A stretch of DNA of 64,000 bases from NCBI GenBank assembly GCA_001414345.1, contig LLCB01000310.1:1-64000 (forward strand), in the 5' to 3' direction. A program made the translations under genes and the position numbers. Source of the stretch: Hymenoscyphus infarciens. Lineage: Eukaryota; Ascomycota; Leotiomycetes; Helotiales; Helotiaceae. Numbering within the stretch: the first letter of the stretch is position 1; each line of letters begins with the position of its first letter. The notes under the pieces were generated by a model. That model ran no database searches and was not told the DNA's origin. It saw nothing but the letters and a program-made list of their open reading frames with translations. Shown here one piece after another: positions 10,591 to 21,671 of this stretch.

Positions 10591-11494
10591 TGTGGATTCT
10601 AGATATCATAGGTTATCGAACCGTATTTGTGGTAGATTGGGTGTTTTAGGTGTTGTTGGTTAGATTTATAGCTTAGGTGAAGTTTAGGCTATGTCACATT
10701 TGAGGAAATGGGAAGAAAATGTTTTTTTGAGGGGACAGCTCGTGGCTTCGGTTAGCCTGATTCAATGTTGAGATCGAGAGAATTCCAGTACTATAGTGTA
10801 TTGCTTCAGCAGAATTGAACTTTGGTTTCGGGGGCATTTCTAATATTACGATGTTTGTGTCAGAGTGGACCTATGCCGTGAGACTTGATAAAAAGTAACT
10901 TAACAAGGAAACTTGATGGAAATAAGATCTTCTACAATATAATATCCACTTTTTTGCCCTAATATATTCTTAAAGATAGCCTGGAGAAATGAAAAGGTGT
11001 TCATAGCTAATCAAGCTTGCTTCCGACTACATCTTAAGGCCCAGAACTAGGTGTTTCGAGTATGAAAACAAAGACTTCCGAAGCTTATAAAAAGAGTTTG
11101 TTTAGAGACATATGGGAATTTCCCAGACATAAGTTAGGGAATTCTGAAGAGTAATAAGAAGTGCTGAACTCTACAGTGTCCATGTACCTAGAGTCTAAGC
11201 CTTCCTTATCATGAGATAAGAATTCCAAACACGATGAGAACGTACGTGTTGTAATATGTTCTAGGAAATAAGTCGGCGATTGTAATCACATCATGGTCAC
11301 GTGTCGTGTTTTTGATCCAAACTGCCTTTCCAACAGTTTTAATAACGATGGGCCCGAAAGGAAGCAATTTGAATGTACGGAGTAAATGAGAGAGATGTGT
11401 TCAATATTAATCTCCACTCATCTCTTTGGCACCCATAGTCTTGACCATCTACCCAGTCTTCGTCTTCATAGTTATACTTACTGTTCAAGCTGTC
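10591..11494. other. No gene seen upstream of the 5S gene
   Basis: Moderately AT-rich intergenic DNA with no convincing frame or repeat. Confidence 0.4.
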
Positions 11495-11613
11495 ACATGC
11501 GACCACAGACTGAGGAGAATTGGGCATCCCGTCCGCTCTGCCATACACAAGCCTCAGATCGGCAGATTAGTAGTTGGGTGGGTGACCACCAGCGAATACC
11601 TGCTGTTGTATGT
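11495..11613 (+). rRNA. 5S ribosomal RNA gene
   Basis: The 119-nt segment begins ACATGCGAC and ends GTTGTATGT, which pair as helix I. In between it carries conserved eukaryotic 5S stretches: GGGCATCCCGTCCGCTCT in the 5' half, then ATTAGTAGTTGGGTGGGTGA and CCACCAGCGAATACCTGCTG in the internal control region and 3' half. It is followed by a T-rich RNA polymerase III terminator. A single 5S gene with no rDNA nearby fits the dispersed 5S arrangement known from Neurospora and other Pezizomycotina. A few positions differ from common fungal 5S (for example GAATACC instead of GAATCCC), so a slightly diverged or non-dominant copy is possible. Confidence 0.92.
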
Positions 11614-11628
11614 TTTGTTTTTTGCAAT
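11612..11628 (+). terminator. Pol III T-run terminator of the 5S gene
   Basis: TGTTTTGTTTTTT directly follows the 5S 3' end, giving two T runs of four and six, the standard RNA polymerase III stop signal. Confidence 0.8.
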
Positions 11629-11722
11629 TATTTTAGGCGTTTTTCTTCCGGCCCGACTGCCGGGCTAAAACCCATCCACTTTTCTGTTGGCAAAGACTTG
11701 GAAAGATGGCCTAAAGTTTATA

Positions 11723-11735
11723 GGTCTTATTAGTT
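11723..11735. repeat. Target-site duplication, left copy (LINE)
   Basis: GGTCTTATTAGTT here is repeated exactly at 17423-17435, immediately after the A-rich tail of the LINE. The pair flanks the element and marks its insertion site about 110 bp downstream of the 5S gene. Confidence 0.9.
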
Positions 11736-11746
11736 AAACCCCGCGA

Positions 11747-12720
11747 TGGTAGAGAAGATGGTACACCACAGAGAAGAGTGGGTGGGCTTTCTAGGGGAGA
11801 AGGCCGCGGTCCTAGTACCGACGTAGGGAGTGGTCGTGTCTTCGATACCGATTAAATCGGTGGACATAGGAGACTAGGAGGCTATGGCTAAGAAGCTATA
11901 TACCGCTAACCCGACTCTTATCTATAGCCCGGGAGAGATCTTAGGCATTAGATAGCTCTCTAAATAGAAGCTAGGAAAGAACACTAACGCTATTATAGTA
12001 GAATTCTATAATATAGAGATTGCTAATACCTATATTAAGGTATATAAAGTAGTATAGAAAGAAGCTTCTAAATCTATATAATAGTATAGCTAAAAAGCCT
12101 AAGTCGTCTAATACTTCTACTACTATAGATACGACTATATAGTATATATATATAAAGCTAAGTAAAAGTATAGCTTCTATACTATAAACTATAATACTAA
12201 GGACTACGTAGGAGATAAAACCTTCTATAAGTATACTAACTATAAACTCTTATATATAGTATTCTCGAAAGACTATAAATTCTACAGCTAGGCTATAGAG
12301 AGAGTTAAGAATAAGAGAAAGCGCCTATAGCTATAACTGCTATTCCTAGTAAGGCTAGTCCTTATACTATTAGTCTCCTAGTAGAGAAGTAGAGCTACTA
12401 CGCTAGATAAAGAAGCTTTAGAGAAAGAAAGTAACCTATTTATAAGACTTCTTACTCCCTTCTTCTAAGCTAAACCTACTATCTAAGACGCTTATAAGGA
12501 TGTCTAAATAGAAGGAGAGGTAGTAGAGATAGATAAGGTATCTCTAGTAGTAGTAGAAGGAATTATAGAAAGATTAAGAAAGAAGAGAGTAGAAGTAAGA
12601 GTTACTTTATAAAAGCCTATTTTATCTAAACTCTCTATCTTCACTACCTTTACTAACCTACCTACTACTTAATAACTATTTATAGTACTAACTAACCTAA
12701 GTAACATCTTTGGTTAAAAT
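11747..12720 (+). pseudogene. LINE first reading frame (nucleic-acid-binding, zinc knuckle)
   Basis: From ATG at 11747 the frame is readable apart from TAA/TAG codons. Protein-like phrases include YTANPTLIYSPGEILGIR, and a basic segment RVKNKRKRL follows the knuckle region. The first 250 bases are much richer in G+C than the rest, so the 5' end was mutated less. The zinc-knuckle cysteines have become tyrosines by TG-to-TA changes, which is the RIP direction. Family role (established for LINE ORF1): binds element RNA. Confidence 0.75.
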
Positions 12721-13099
12721 AGCTAGTCCTTTAAAACTCTAAATATACTAACTTAGTAGCTTAAGCTCTAATATAGAAAATTCAATAGCTCTCTTATAAA
12801 GCTTAGAGATAATAGAAACGCTAGTAATAGGTAGACTATAGTAATGAAAAGTAGTAAGAGAGCTACGAAGAAGATATACTTCGCCTCTATGTCTAAAGTT
12901 AAATAGACTAGGCTTACTAGTAATAGAAGATATAATAGCCTAGTATAAGAGTATAAAGAGATCGTTAAGAGCTATACTATAAAAAGGGCTACTAACTATA
13001 CTAGTATAGAATTAGCTTTAGAGTTAGAGAACAACCTTACTAATATCTCTTCTAGTATTCTATTAAGTTTAGAGGTATTATTAAATACTCTATTTATAG

Positions 13100-16000
13100 A
13101 CGTCTTAAGTACTAAGGCTATAAAGCGTTAAACCTTCTCTTAAACTAATTAATAAGTATACACTAGTACTCTACTCTTTCTATTTTATAGTATAATATTA
13201 AAAAGTTATATAATATAATAAACCTACTTCTATATAATAAGATAGTAAGAGAATATAATATTATAGTAATTTAAGAGCTATAGCTAAACAGCTATAATAA
13301 AAAACTTATCTATAACTCTTTTTAAGAAAGATTTAAAGCTTTTATAGACAGATATAGTAGGCTATTTATATACTTTCTTATAAATAGAAAAATTAATCCT
13401 ACTTTAGTAAGAGTTACTAGTAGAGGTAATTATTTATACTTCTTCTATATTACACTAAAAATAGGTAATAGTAACGAAGTTATTACTATTTATAATATCT
13501 ATAACCTCTAATAATAAAGTTAGCTAGATAAGATATATATAGAAGAGAAATAGAAAGGTATCTTAATCTAATCTATTCTACTAAAACTCAACGTAGTACT
13601 TAAAAAGTATAAAAATAATAAATAGGTAGTAGTAAGAGACTTTAACCTATACTATAAAAAATAGTTTAAAGACTTACTATTACCTATATATAGCTAAAAG
13701 AGGAAAGCTTAAGCTATAGCTTTACTAAGTATAGTAGAAGAAAGACATCTAGAACTAGTACTACTAAAAGGCTTAGTTACTAGACTCTAATCTAATATTC
13801 GATCTTACTTAATTAGAACTACTATTAACTTAAGTTAGTATAACTCTAGACTTATAGACTCTATCTAGTTATATAAGGTCTAAAAAGACCTAGATATAAC
13901 TATCGACCACGTCCTAGTTAAAACAGTCCTTCTTATTAACTATACGCCTATACTAGTTATAGTAAACAAGGACTTTAAGAGAATAGATATAAAGCTTCTT
14001 AATATAACACTTCTACTACTTCTTTTAAAGACTAAAATCTATACTATAGCTAATCTAGATATAGTAGTTGATCTTATAATTTAAGTAGTATAAATAGCTA
14101 TATAAGCTTTAATACTAGACTATGTTCTTACTCTTAAATTAATACCTAGCTTTATATAAGAGTATAGAGAAGCTATTTAAGAAGTTAAGTATATATAAAG
14201 AAAGTAGAATAGATTAGATAGTATAGAGTATAATCTAAGAGCTTTCTAAGAAGCTAAAAAGATAAGAAAGAAGCTAATTATAATCGCTTAAAGGGATATT
14301 TATAGAGATAAGGTATTAAATATAAGAGACGAGAAACGGCTATAAGCTTTAGTAAGGTAGATAAGATTAAGAGAGTCTTAAGCTCTTACTTTTACTCTCG
14401 ATCTAAAAAGAAGAGATAGTATAATAGTAGAGAATATATAAGCGAAAGCTAATATACTATAATAAACCTTCTTCCTATTCCTACCTAAACCTAACCTCTT
14501 AAACACCTACTTTTACCTATATTACTCTCTTAAAGAGTCCTAGACCTCTATTTAGAAATACGAAGTAAGAGTAGTAATATAAGAGACGTTACTAGATAAA
14601 GCTCTAAAAGAAGATAGAATACTAAATAGAGTTATTTAGATAGTAGCTAGCATTCTTATCTTATATCTTACTAATATCTTTAATAAGTCTATAGAACTTT
14701 AACACTATTTAAAGGAGTTTAAGAAGTCTATTATAGTTACCTTATATAAGCTTAGAAAAGAGACGTATGCTAAGCTTAAATTATACTATCTTATTACTCT
14801 TATAAATATAATAAGTAAGGTTATAGACTTAGTACTTATTAAAAGGATCTAGTACTATATAGAGAAACACTTTATACTATCGATAACTTATATAAAAGGC
14901 TATAAATAATTATTATATAAGTATAGTATATACCTTCTACTTAAAAAGATATACTTAGCTTAGAAGAAGAGAAAGGTAACGAGCTTACTTATATTCGATA
15001 TCTTAGAAGCTTTTAACTATATATTATATAAGAGATTAATCTATAATATAAAGAAAAGAGGCCTACTCTTAGAAGTTATTTATTAGATATCTAGTTATCT
15101 TATAAAGAGAACTACCTAGATTAAGCTATTTAAAGGTATAAGTAATATATATAACGTAATAACTAGTATCCTCTAAGGCTCTCCTCTCTCTCCTATCCTC
15201 TATCTCTTTTATAATATAAACCTTATTAATATTAGTAGAGGCTATAATCTATCTATAAAGTATATTAATAATATATACTTCCTTATAGAGAGCTATACTA
15301 TAGAGGCTATAATCTAAAAGCTAGAGATTATATATTATAAAGCTAACGACTAGGCTCGAAAACACGCTTCGGTGTTCGCTTCTACTAAGTATAAGCTTAT
15401 CTACTTTATCTATAAGAGAGATAAAAAGCGTATTTACGACGAATTCTAACCTATTAATCTAGGATAGAGTAGGATCGTCGAAGCTATATCTTATACCTAA
15501 TACTTAAGAGTTATCTTAGACTCTAAACTAAATAGTATAAAGTATATAGAACACGTTAAGATTAAGATTAAGAAGTCGATTTAGATACTAAGTAGTATAG
15601 TAGAGTTAACGTAAGATATCTTAATAAGTAATATAATCACTCTTATAAAAGTAATTATTATACCTTAGATCTTATTTGCTAGCTCGATATAGTAGATATC
15701 TAATCTAATAGTATAAGGTTAAAAGACCTACTAGAAGAAGATAATCTAAATACTAAATACCTTCTAAAAGAAGACACTATATATAGTAACTAGAGCCTTC
15801 TAAACTATAGTAGTAGTAGTTATTAAAGCTAAAATAGATTTCCTTCTAATTAACATTTAGCTAGACTATACTAGTATAATTTCTACGAACTGAATTAAAG
15901 TATTACTTATATATATACGTATTATAATACTTAGAGAGAGAGGAACTATTAGAGATAGCTTAACTTGTCTCTCCTCTCTCTAAGAGCTTAAATATAAAGT

Positions 16001-17000
16001 ATAAATAACTATTAGATAATAATAATAAGAAAGAATTAAAAGAAAGATCTTAATTATTACTAAACTATAGTAGTTACTATCTAATATCTATATTACTCTA
16101 GACGCTAAGATAGTAGTAAAAGAATATAATAAAGTCTAAAAACAATCTTACTTTATATATATATAAGTCTTTATAAATAGAAGCGATATTAACAACCGAG
16201 TTAGTATAGCTATATAGGAACTATATAGAGAGTAGATATATAAAATAGATATTAGACTAAGCGATTAGCTTATAGTCTATAAGGCTAAGCTTATTAGTAT
16301 ATAGATAGCTCTTAATATAGTAAATAGAGGAGAAGATATAGTAAAAAAGCTTACTATCTTTACTAATAACTAAGCTGCTATTATATTATCTATAAGACCT
16401 AGAAACTAGTCTAGGTAATTTATCTTAAGAAAGATATACTAGCTATATAGTGTCTTAAAAAGGAGGAATATAGAAGTAATAATTTAATAGATCCTAGTAT
16501 ATATAGATGTCTTAGGTAATGAAAAGGCTAACGAGCTTACGAAGTAAGCTACTAGTTAGCGATTAAAAGAGAATAAGGAGAAGAGGTTACTAAAAGCCTT
16601 AAGGTAGTATATAGCGTAGCTCTTATAGCTTCTATCCTCTTATAAAAGAATAATTAATTTAGTAGCTAGATCTCTTTAGTACTAAAAGTGAGACCTTAAG
16701 AATACTAGTATACTATATAAGAAAAGATAAGTAAAAGAGAGGATCTTATTATTTTACTATACTTAATAACTATACTAAAACCTTATAAAGGCTAAATCTT
16801 CGGTGCTAATCTAGATAAGGACTAAGAAGATTAGCTTAAACGGATATTTATATAAAATTAATAGAATAGATAATCTATAGTATAAATATAACTAATTATA
16901 CTAAACTATTAAACATATACTCGAAGACTATAAAGACTTCGAAGACCTACGACTAGAATATATAGGAGTAGAGTACGCTAGTAATGCTAGAGTCTTCCTC
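13100..17000 (+). pseudogene. LINE second reading frame: endonuclease, reverse transcriptase, RNase H
   Basis: One consistent frame, interrupted only by TAA and TAG, contains in order the APE endonuclease (VRDFNLYY, IDHVLV), the reverse transcriptase (FDI-EAFN; GSPLSPILYLFYN; YINNIYFL, where the two catalytic aspartates have become asparagine through G-to-A change), and an RNase H-type motif near 16360. In the family this protein nicks the target and primes reverse transcription there. Loss of the catalytic aspartates and many stops make it non-functional. Exact start and end of the frame are approximate. Confidence 0.88.
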
Positions 17001-17422
17001 TTAGATAGTAAACTTATTCTAAAAACTGTTTTATTTATACTTATAAGTAGTCTTTTAGATTAGTTCATAGTATATGCTTAATTATATTCACTCTTATAAA
17101 GAAGGGGTACTATAAGAGAGGACGGCTAGAGTAGTACTTTTAGACGATTGTTATTTATACTAACTAAGCTCTTAAGAGAGCTATTATTTTATATAATATA
17201 ACATATACTAGATTAGAAGGCGAGGTCGAGATAGAGGTTATACTTAGAGTTTAGATTATTTAATTTATTTAATTTATAGGTCTCTTTTTATCTTTCTTTT
17301 ATTAGCCCTAGATATAGAGCCGATAGCTCGTAACTATATTTATAGACTAGACCTAAATAGTACGTCTATATATCCGCTAAAGTAGATAAATAGACTATTG
17401 ATTATAAAAAAATAAAAAAAAA

Positions 17423-17435
17423 GGTCTTATTAGTT
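17423..17435. repeat. Target-site duplication, right copy (LINE)
   Basis: GGTCTTATTAGTT, identical to 11723-11735, adjoins the A-rich LINE tail. Host sequence of normal composition resumes immediately afterwards. Confidence 0.9.
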
Positions 17436-17763
17436 GCATAGATTAAAACCAACCAACATGTTATACCTAACCTGGAACGTAGCCGAGAGTTGTGATTTGC
17501 TAATTGTGCGGAAATACGGGATTTAACACCCATTTAACCATCTACCAACCAACATATGCCGACAGCAGCAGCTCCCCTTCCTCTTACAGCTGACTTTACT
17601 ATGTCTTTTCCTTATTTAAAAGATGCTCCTGGAATCTTCCTTGTAAACTTTTGTCGCTCTATGAAAATAACTCTCGCGAGTTTATCATCACGTGTTGCTT
17701 TTTTGTCCTATATACCAGTAACCAGCGCTGCGAGCACTATACTACACTTTAAACAATCTATCA

Positions 17764-19373
17764 TGTTGATTTTAGTCCCCCCAATTCTCTCACTATTAGT
17801 CGCTTTTTACATTATTTCTTGGGGAGTAAAAGAAAACCTTTACCGACTCGCCGCTTGAAATGCAGGTTGTTCAACACCCGTCCGGTACTGGCATAAGGAC
17901 CCCATTCTCGGCTTCTGCAAAGAATCAACGGCATGAAACTTGGCGACTCGGTGGCAACGGACAGAAACCTTTTGAACAAGTAGGGAAAAACCCAAATTCC
18001 TGGGGAGTCAAACACTATGTTACGATTGAACATGCAAACCATTCTCGCGACTCAGGTTGACAAATTTGGGTCTGCTCCGATGAATCTCCCGATGTGTAAA
18101 CCAGTTCTTGGGCAGGGACCCTTTCTTGGGCAGGTACTCTTCACAACAGATGGTGCTCTGTGGAAGAAGTCTCGCCAGACGATCAATCCAGTTTTCGCAA
18201 GAGCCCAAGTTTCGAGACACCGTGAGAGGATGATCAGTTACATTCCAAAAGACGGCTCCACGAGCGACATGCAGCCATTGTGCAAGATGCTATTTCTTGA
18301 TAGCTCAACCGAGTTCATATTTGGAAAATCCGCAAATTCTCTGTCCCCGGAAACAGATAGTCCCATTGCCAGACGACTCCCAGGCATGTTCGATGAAGCT
18401 CTCAATGGAATGTTCATGCGTTACATGCTAGGGAAGTTCAAATTCCTAGCGGTGTCAGACAAAAAGTGGCTGGCAACTTGCGCAGAGGTCCATAATATCA
18501 TTGATGGTTTCATCGACGAAGAGATTGAACTTCAGTTGAAGTCCAAAACTGGTGAAGTCAGCGGGTCCTTACAACTATGTTCTTCTGAGGGAATTAGTTA
18601 AGACCGCTAACGATAAACGAATTATTATGAAGGAGGTCATGAATGTTTTTTCCCCAGCAAGAGATACTGCTGCTATTCACCTTAGTAACGGATTGTTCAT
18701 GCTGGCGAGGCACCCAAAAGTGTGGGATAAATTGCCGGAGGTCTCAGGGATCGTCGAGGTGAAATTGACTTCTGAGTTGCTGAAATCGTTGAAGTATATA
18801 TAAGCTGTGATGAATAAGAGTGAGTCTCAACGGTTCGAGAAAGTCCCCCCTCGTACCCATCCTCCCGGTTTTCTAGAGGCTTATAGGGAATCTATAGCAC
18901 TACGTTTACATTCACCTGCTGGTAGGAGTTGGAAAACCTGGTAAGTAACCCCCGAGCCCAATTTATTCGAGTACCTGAAAACTAACCTCCAGATTGTCTT
19001 GAACCATGTATTCTTCCCCACGGTGGTGGAAGTTCGGGCTAGGACTCGATATTGCTTCAACCTGGTGACCAAGTCCGCATGTCTTTTATACCTTTACACA
19101 CGGACCCCGATATTGAGAGACGACGCTTTCGAGTTTATTCCAGAGCGATGGCAAAAGCTTAAGCAAAGCTGGAACTTTATTCCATTCATGGGAGGCCGCC
19201 GAATCTGTCCAGCGCAACAAAATGTTCTTACCGATGTTGCTTGCATTTTGGTAAGACTAATGCAGAAATTCAAGGTCTTGGAGAACAGAGATGAAAGCTT
19301 GGAGTATGTGGACAAAATTGTCTTTACAAGGGAGAGTAGGAACGGAGTGAAAGTTGGCTTTGTTCCAGCGTAG
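17764..19373 (+). pseudogene. CYP52-like cytochrome P450, broken by stops and frameshifts
   Basis: The order of a fungal CYP52-type (alkane/fatty-acid hydroxylase-like) P450 can be followed across several frames. There is a membrane anchor near 17764-17860, a KLGDSVATDRNLLNK segment with in-frame stops at 17894 and 17981, then NSWGVKHYVTIEHAN in one frame continuing as QTILATQVDKFGSAPMNLP in another (frameshift near 18040). A further frameshift near 18558 leads into YNYVLLRELVK and the I-helix region SPARDTAA..LARHPKVWDKL. After LKSLKYI comes a stop; the ExxR region is scrambled. A GGG..SILLQPGDQV stretch and FEFIPERW lie in different frames. The heme loop FMGGRRICPA keeps the cysteine but has alanine where glycine is usual. 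Base composition is normal, so decay is not mainly by RIP. Substrate class is inferred from family resemblance only. Confidence 0.9.
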
Positions 19374-19880
19374 GCCAGGGAACAATGGTAATCCAGACGC
19401 AGAAGTGAGCATTGGAAGATGGAGGGGTAGGCGGGGGGTCTAGAGTTTAAATGTCCGTGATATTAAGATTATGTTTCTGATGTACTATCTATGTAGACTT
19501 GCTCTCGCAATACTTTGCTTGATTCACTGTAAGTTATGGAAAAGGGTGTGCCACTTCTAGAACGTCAACAATGTTTGTATTGAAGTTCTACGACAGGTCC
19601 AGGAGAATTGGTGTTAAACATTTGAGTCCTACTGTGAAGCACACCAATTAATATGCGAAACACAATGTCCTCAAGTGATAACCATCCATCCATCCACCAA
19701 CTAGGAAACCATCCTCCGTTTAGGTTCCTGACCTTGTTTTTGCAATCAACTCACTACTTTACGCCTCCACCTCTCGAATCACCAAATCGCCACATCGCTA
19801 AACTCCTTCACTCAGTCTAATCCTTGTTCACATTCTGCTACCACTTTCCTTTCCAGTCTCTTTCCATGGTATTCCACCTT
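19374..19880. other. Intergenic, no gene seen
   Basis: Normal-composition DNA between the P450 pseudogene and the 3' end of the first Cys-rich gene. A pyrimidine-rich stretch at 19735-19860 lies downstream of that minus-strand gene. Confidence 0.45.
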
Positions 19881-20355
19881 CTACATTACCCCGCATACCC
19901 ACATCCTCTTGCCACCCACACTGCCACCCATTCCCCATCCCCGTAATTCCCCTCCTGCCTCGAAATCCTTGCCCAAATTCTCTCCTTCAGACTCTCCATT
20001 CACCTTCATCTCCAGGCCATGTCCTCCCCGTTCGGCTCTCAAGCAATTATCACATCGCAAGCCAGTAAGGACTGCTTCTCCTGGCTCATTTTGGTAACAT
20101 GCCCACTATAAGAGGGGGAAGTCAGTATTCGCCTATCAAGAACTGTCTTGGGGTTCAGCACTGTATATTTGCTAGGGTTCAGGATTGTTTCAGAATTGAT
20201 TCTGGTTTGGTTTATGAGTGATTCAAGAGAAAGGAAGGAGGCGAACAGTGTCCCCATTACCTTACTTTGTTGTCGGGGTTCTCGCAGACGGTCCATTCGT
20301 GCTCCCTGGTTGGCTTGTTGCAGGTTTGGCATTTAATTGCGTGATAGAGACACAT
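19881..20355 (-). CDS. Small Cys-rich MCxY-family protein, 104 aa, two exons
   Basis: Exon 1 is 20355-20266 (30 codons) and exon 2 is 20105-19881 (74 codons plus TAG). The 160-bp intron (20106-20265) has GTAAGG, a TACTGAC branch region about 20 bp before the acceptor, and TAG. The splice is supported by homology: the joined protein runs MCLYHAIKCQTCNKPTREHE..WTVCENPDNK|WACYQN..LTGLRCDNCLRAE. This parallels the intronless gene at 20767-20958 residue by residue. It has C2, C9, C12, C25, C33 and a closing C-x2-C, a pattern expected to bind zinc. There is no signal peptide. The C-terminal third is glycine-rich and less conserved. Function unknown. The two genes are tandem and co-oriented, so a local duplication is likely. 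Confidence 0.8.
20106..20265 (-). other. Intron present in one paralog and absent from the other
   Basis: The intron interrupts the gene between NPDNK and WACYQN. In the paralog at 20767-20958 the equivalent junction PLK-WEC is continuous coding sequence. GT-AG boundaries and an internal CTGAC are visible. Confidence 0.8.
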
Positions 20356-20766
20356 CTTTTCTGGTTAGGTGGGTTGATGATCAGGTACGTTTGTGTGTTG
20401 ATCTGGTTATGAGAATGAAGGCGTTGCAAGGAGGATTGGTGTTTAGTTGATTTGGGGTGAAAATAGAAGAGAAGAAGGAATGTTGAGGTAGGTAATTTTC
20501 TTGAATCTGGTTTGCTCTACTTGTAAAAAGTTGTTTACTTACCTGCACTTCTCGCCCTAATACAAATCGCAAAGTGAATCAATGAAAAAGTGGGGTAGTC
20601 ACAAGACGCAATTAGAAGGTTTTTTTTTGAATTTGAGGGTTGAAATGACAAATCCATTCACTCCATTGTAGGCTCCAGACCTATCCATAAGTTCCAGACC
20701 TAAGAATTCGCATCCCATTCACAAAAACCCCTTGTATTCCCTCGAGTAAAGCTAAAACCTCCCTAC
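20356..20766. promoter_or_regulatory. Spacer between the two Cys-rich paralogs
   Basis: About 410 bp, holding the 5' flank of the gene ending at 20355 and the 3' flank of the gene at 20767. Both start codons share a similar approach (AAAAGATG and TCAAGATG). No convincing frame lies between. Confidence 0.4.
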
Positions 20767-20958
20767 TCAACGACGTCCACCCCTCCTTCTCTCTTGCTCA
20801 GCATTCAGACAATTGTCACACCGTAAGCCCGTAAGCCAGTCCTCTCCCCTGTCATTCTTGGGGCATTCCCATTTCAACGGGGTCTCGCAGAGCTCCCACT
20901 CGTGTTGTCCAACAAGCTTGTTGCAGGTTCTGCATTTGATTTGGTGGTATTCACACAT
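20767..20958 (-). CDS. Small Cys-rich MCxY-family protein, 63 aa, intronless
   Basis: The single-exon frame reads MCEYHQIKCRTCNK..HEWELCETPLKWECPKN..LTGLRCDNC and ends in a basic RRRGGRR tail. Cysteines at 2, 9, 12, 24, 31, 46 and 49, with H5 and H19, give a likely zinc-binding pattern with C-x2-C pairs at both ends. There is no signal peptide or membrane segment. It aligns throughout with the spliced product of 19881-20355 but lacks the intron and the glycine-rich extension. Function unknown. A nuclear or nucleic-acid-binding role would be a guess from the basic tail only. Confidence 0.75.
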   Translation of the reverse strand: MCEYHQIKCRTCNKLVGQHEWELCETPLKWECPKNDRGEDWLTGLRCDNCLNAEQERRRGGRR

Positions 20959-21671
20959 CTTGAGAGGTAAGTATTAGTTTACGCGGTTGATGTGCTTCTT
21001 GTTCGGTGCTTAGGATGTTGAGTGCGCTTTGGTTCGACGATGAGAGTAGGTAGATAGAGCGTTAGCTGTTGGTTCAGTGTTTATTGTGAGAGATTGAGTG
21101 TGCTTCGATTTGATTATAGTAGAAGATTATGTGTTTGATAGATCGGTTGAGAATAGTTAGGAGTGGGCTTATATCAAGATAGTGATGGTCATAAGACTTT
21201 TGTTACACAAATTACCTTAATAAGAGCTCACTATCTCATTATTATTCACCTAAATAATCAATAGTACTACACGTCATTCACCTCTAAAGTACAAAGCAAA
21301 GCAAGGAGAATATCTAGAAGACAACAATCTCGTTTATTACCTGCACTTGGTAGACTATCTCTGTAAACTATCTTGTAGTAAGTATTGATATTTCTAGAAT
21401 AATGCCTGAAGAAAAAGAAGTCAGAAGTTTAGGTTAGAGAGGGGAAAACAGTATCTAACCACTTCATAAGGTATAAGAAATTCAGGGAATACGTACATTC
21501 TGATACTTTGAAGCTGTTTTTGAATATAGTTAGAACGTAGTAATTACTGTTATTCAACACTATTCCCTCGTCAAAACAGATTTCCCTAGCTTCTATCCTA
21601 CTACAATTACGTCAAACAGTATGTAAACAAGAGTTAGAAAATACGAAGTAGTGAAGTATTTACTTCTCGCT
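20959..21671. other. No gene seen, up to the RIP boundary
   Basis: Moderately AT-rich DNA in which CpA and TpG are still common, so it is not RIP-saturated. No convincing frame or repeat. Confidence 0.45.

Larger units (their letters stand above)
11736..17422 (+). mobile_element. Full-length Tad-like LINE retrotransposon, RIP-mutated
   Basis: The 5.69-kb non-LTR element is bounded by a 13-bp target-site duplication and ends in an A-rich tail (about 17405-17422). Reading through RIP stops, the first frame starts near 11747 and carries a CCHC zinc-knuckle region at 12112-12156. Its C, C and C positions are now tyrosine codons with the CX2CX4HX4C spacing kept. The second frame (about 13.1-17.0 kb) shows the apurinic endonuclease motifs VRDFNLYY (from GDFN, 13626-13660) and IDHVLV (13903-13920). 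It also shows the reverse transcriptase motifs FDI-EAFN (about 14985-15020), GSPLSPILYLFYN (15175-15225) and YINNIYFL (from a YVDD-type site, 15261-15284), and an RNase H-like TNN-AAI block (16360-16383). Order and content match Tad-clade elements. The element is dead. Confidence 0.93.
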
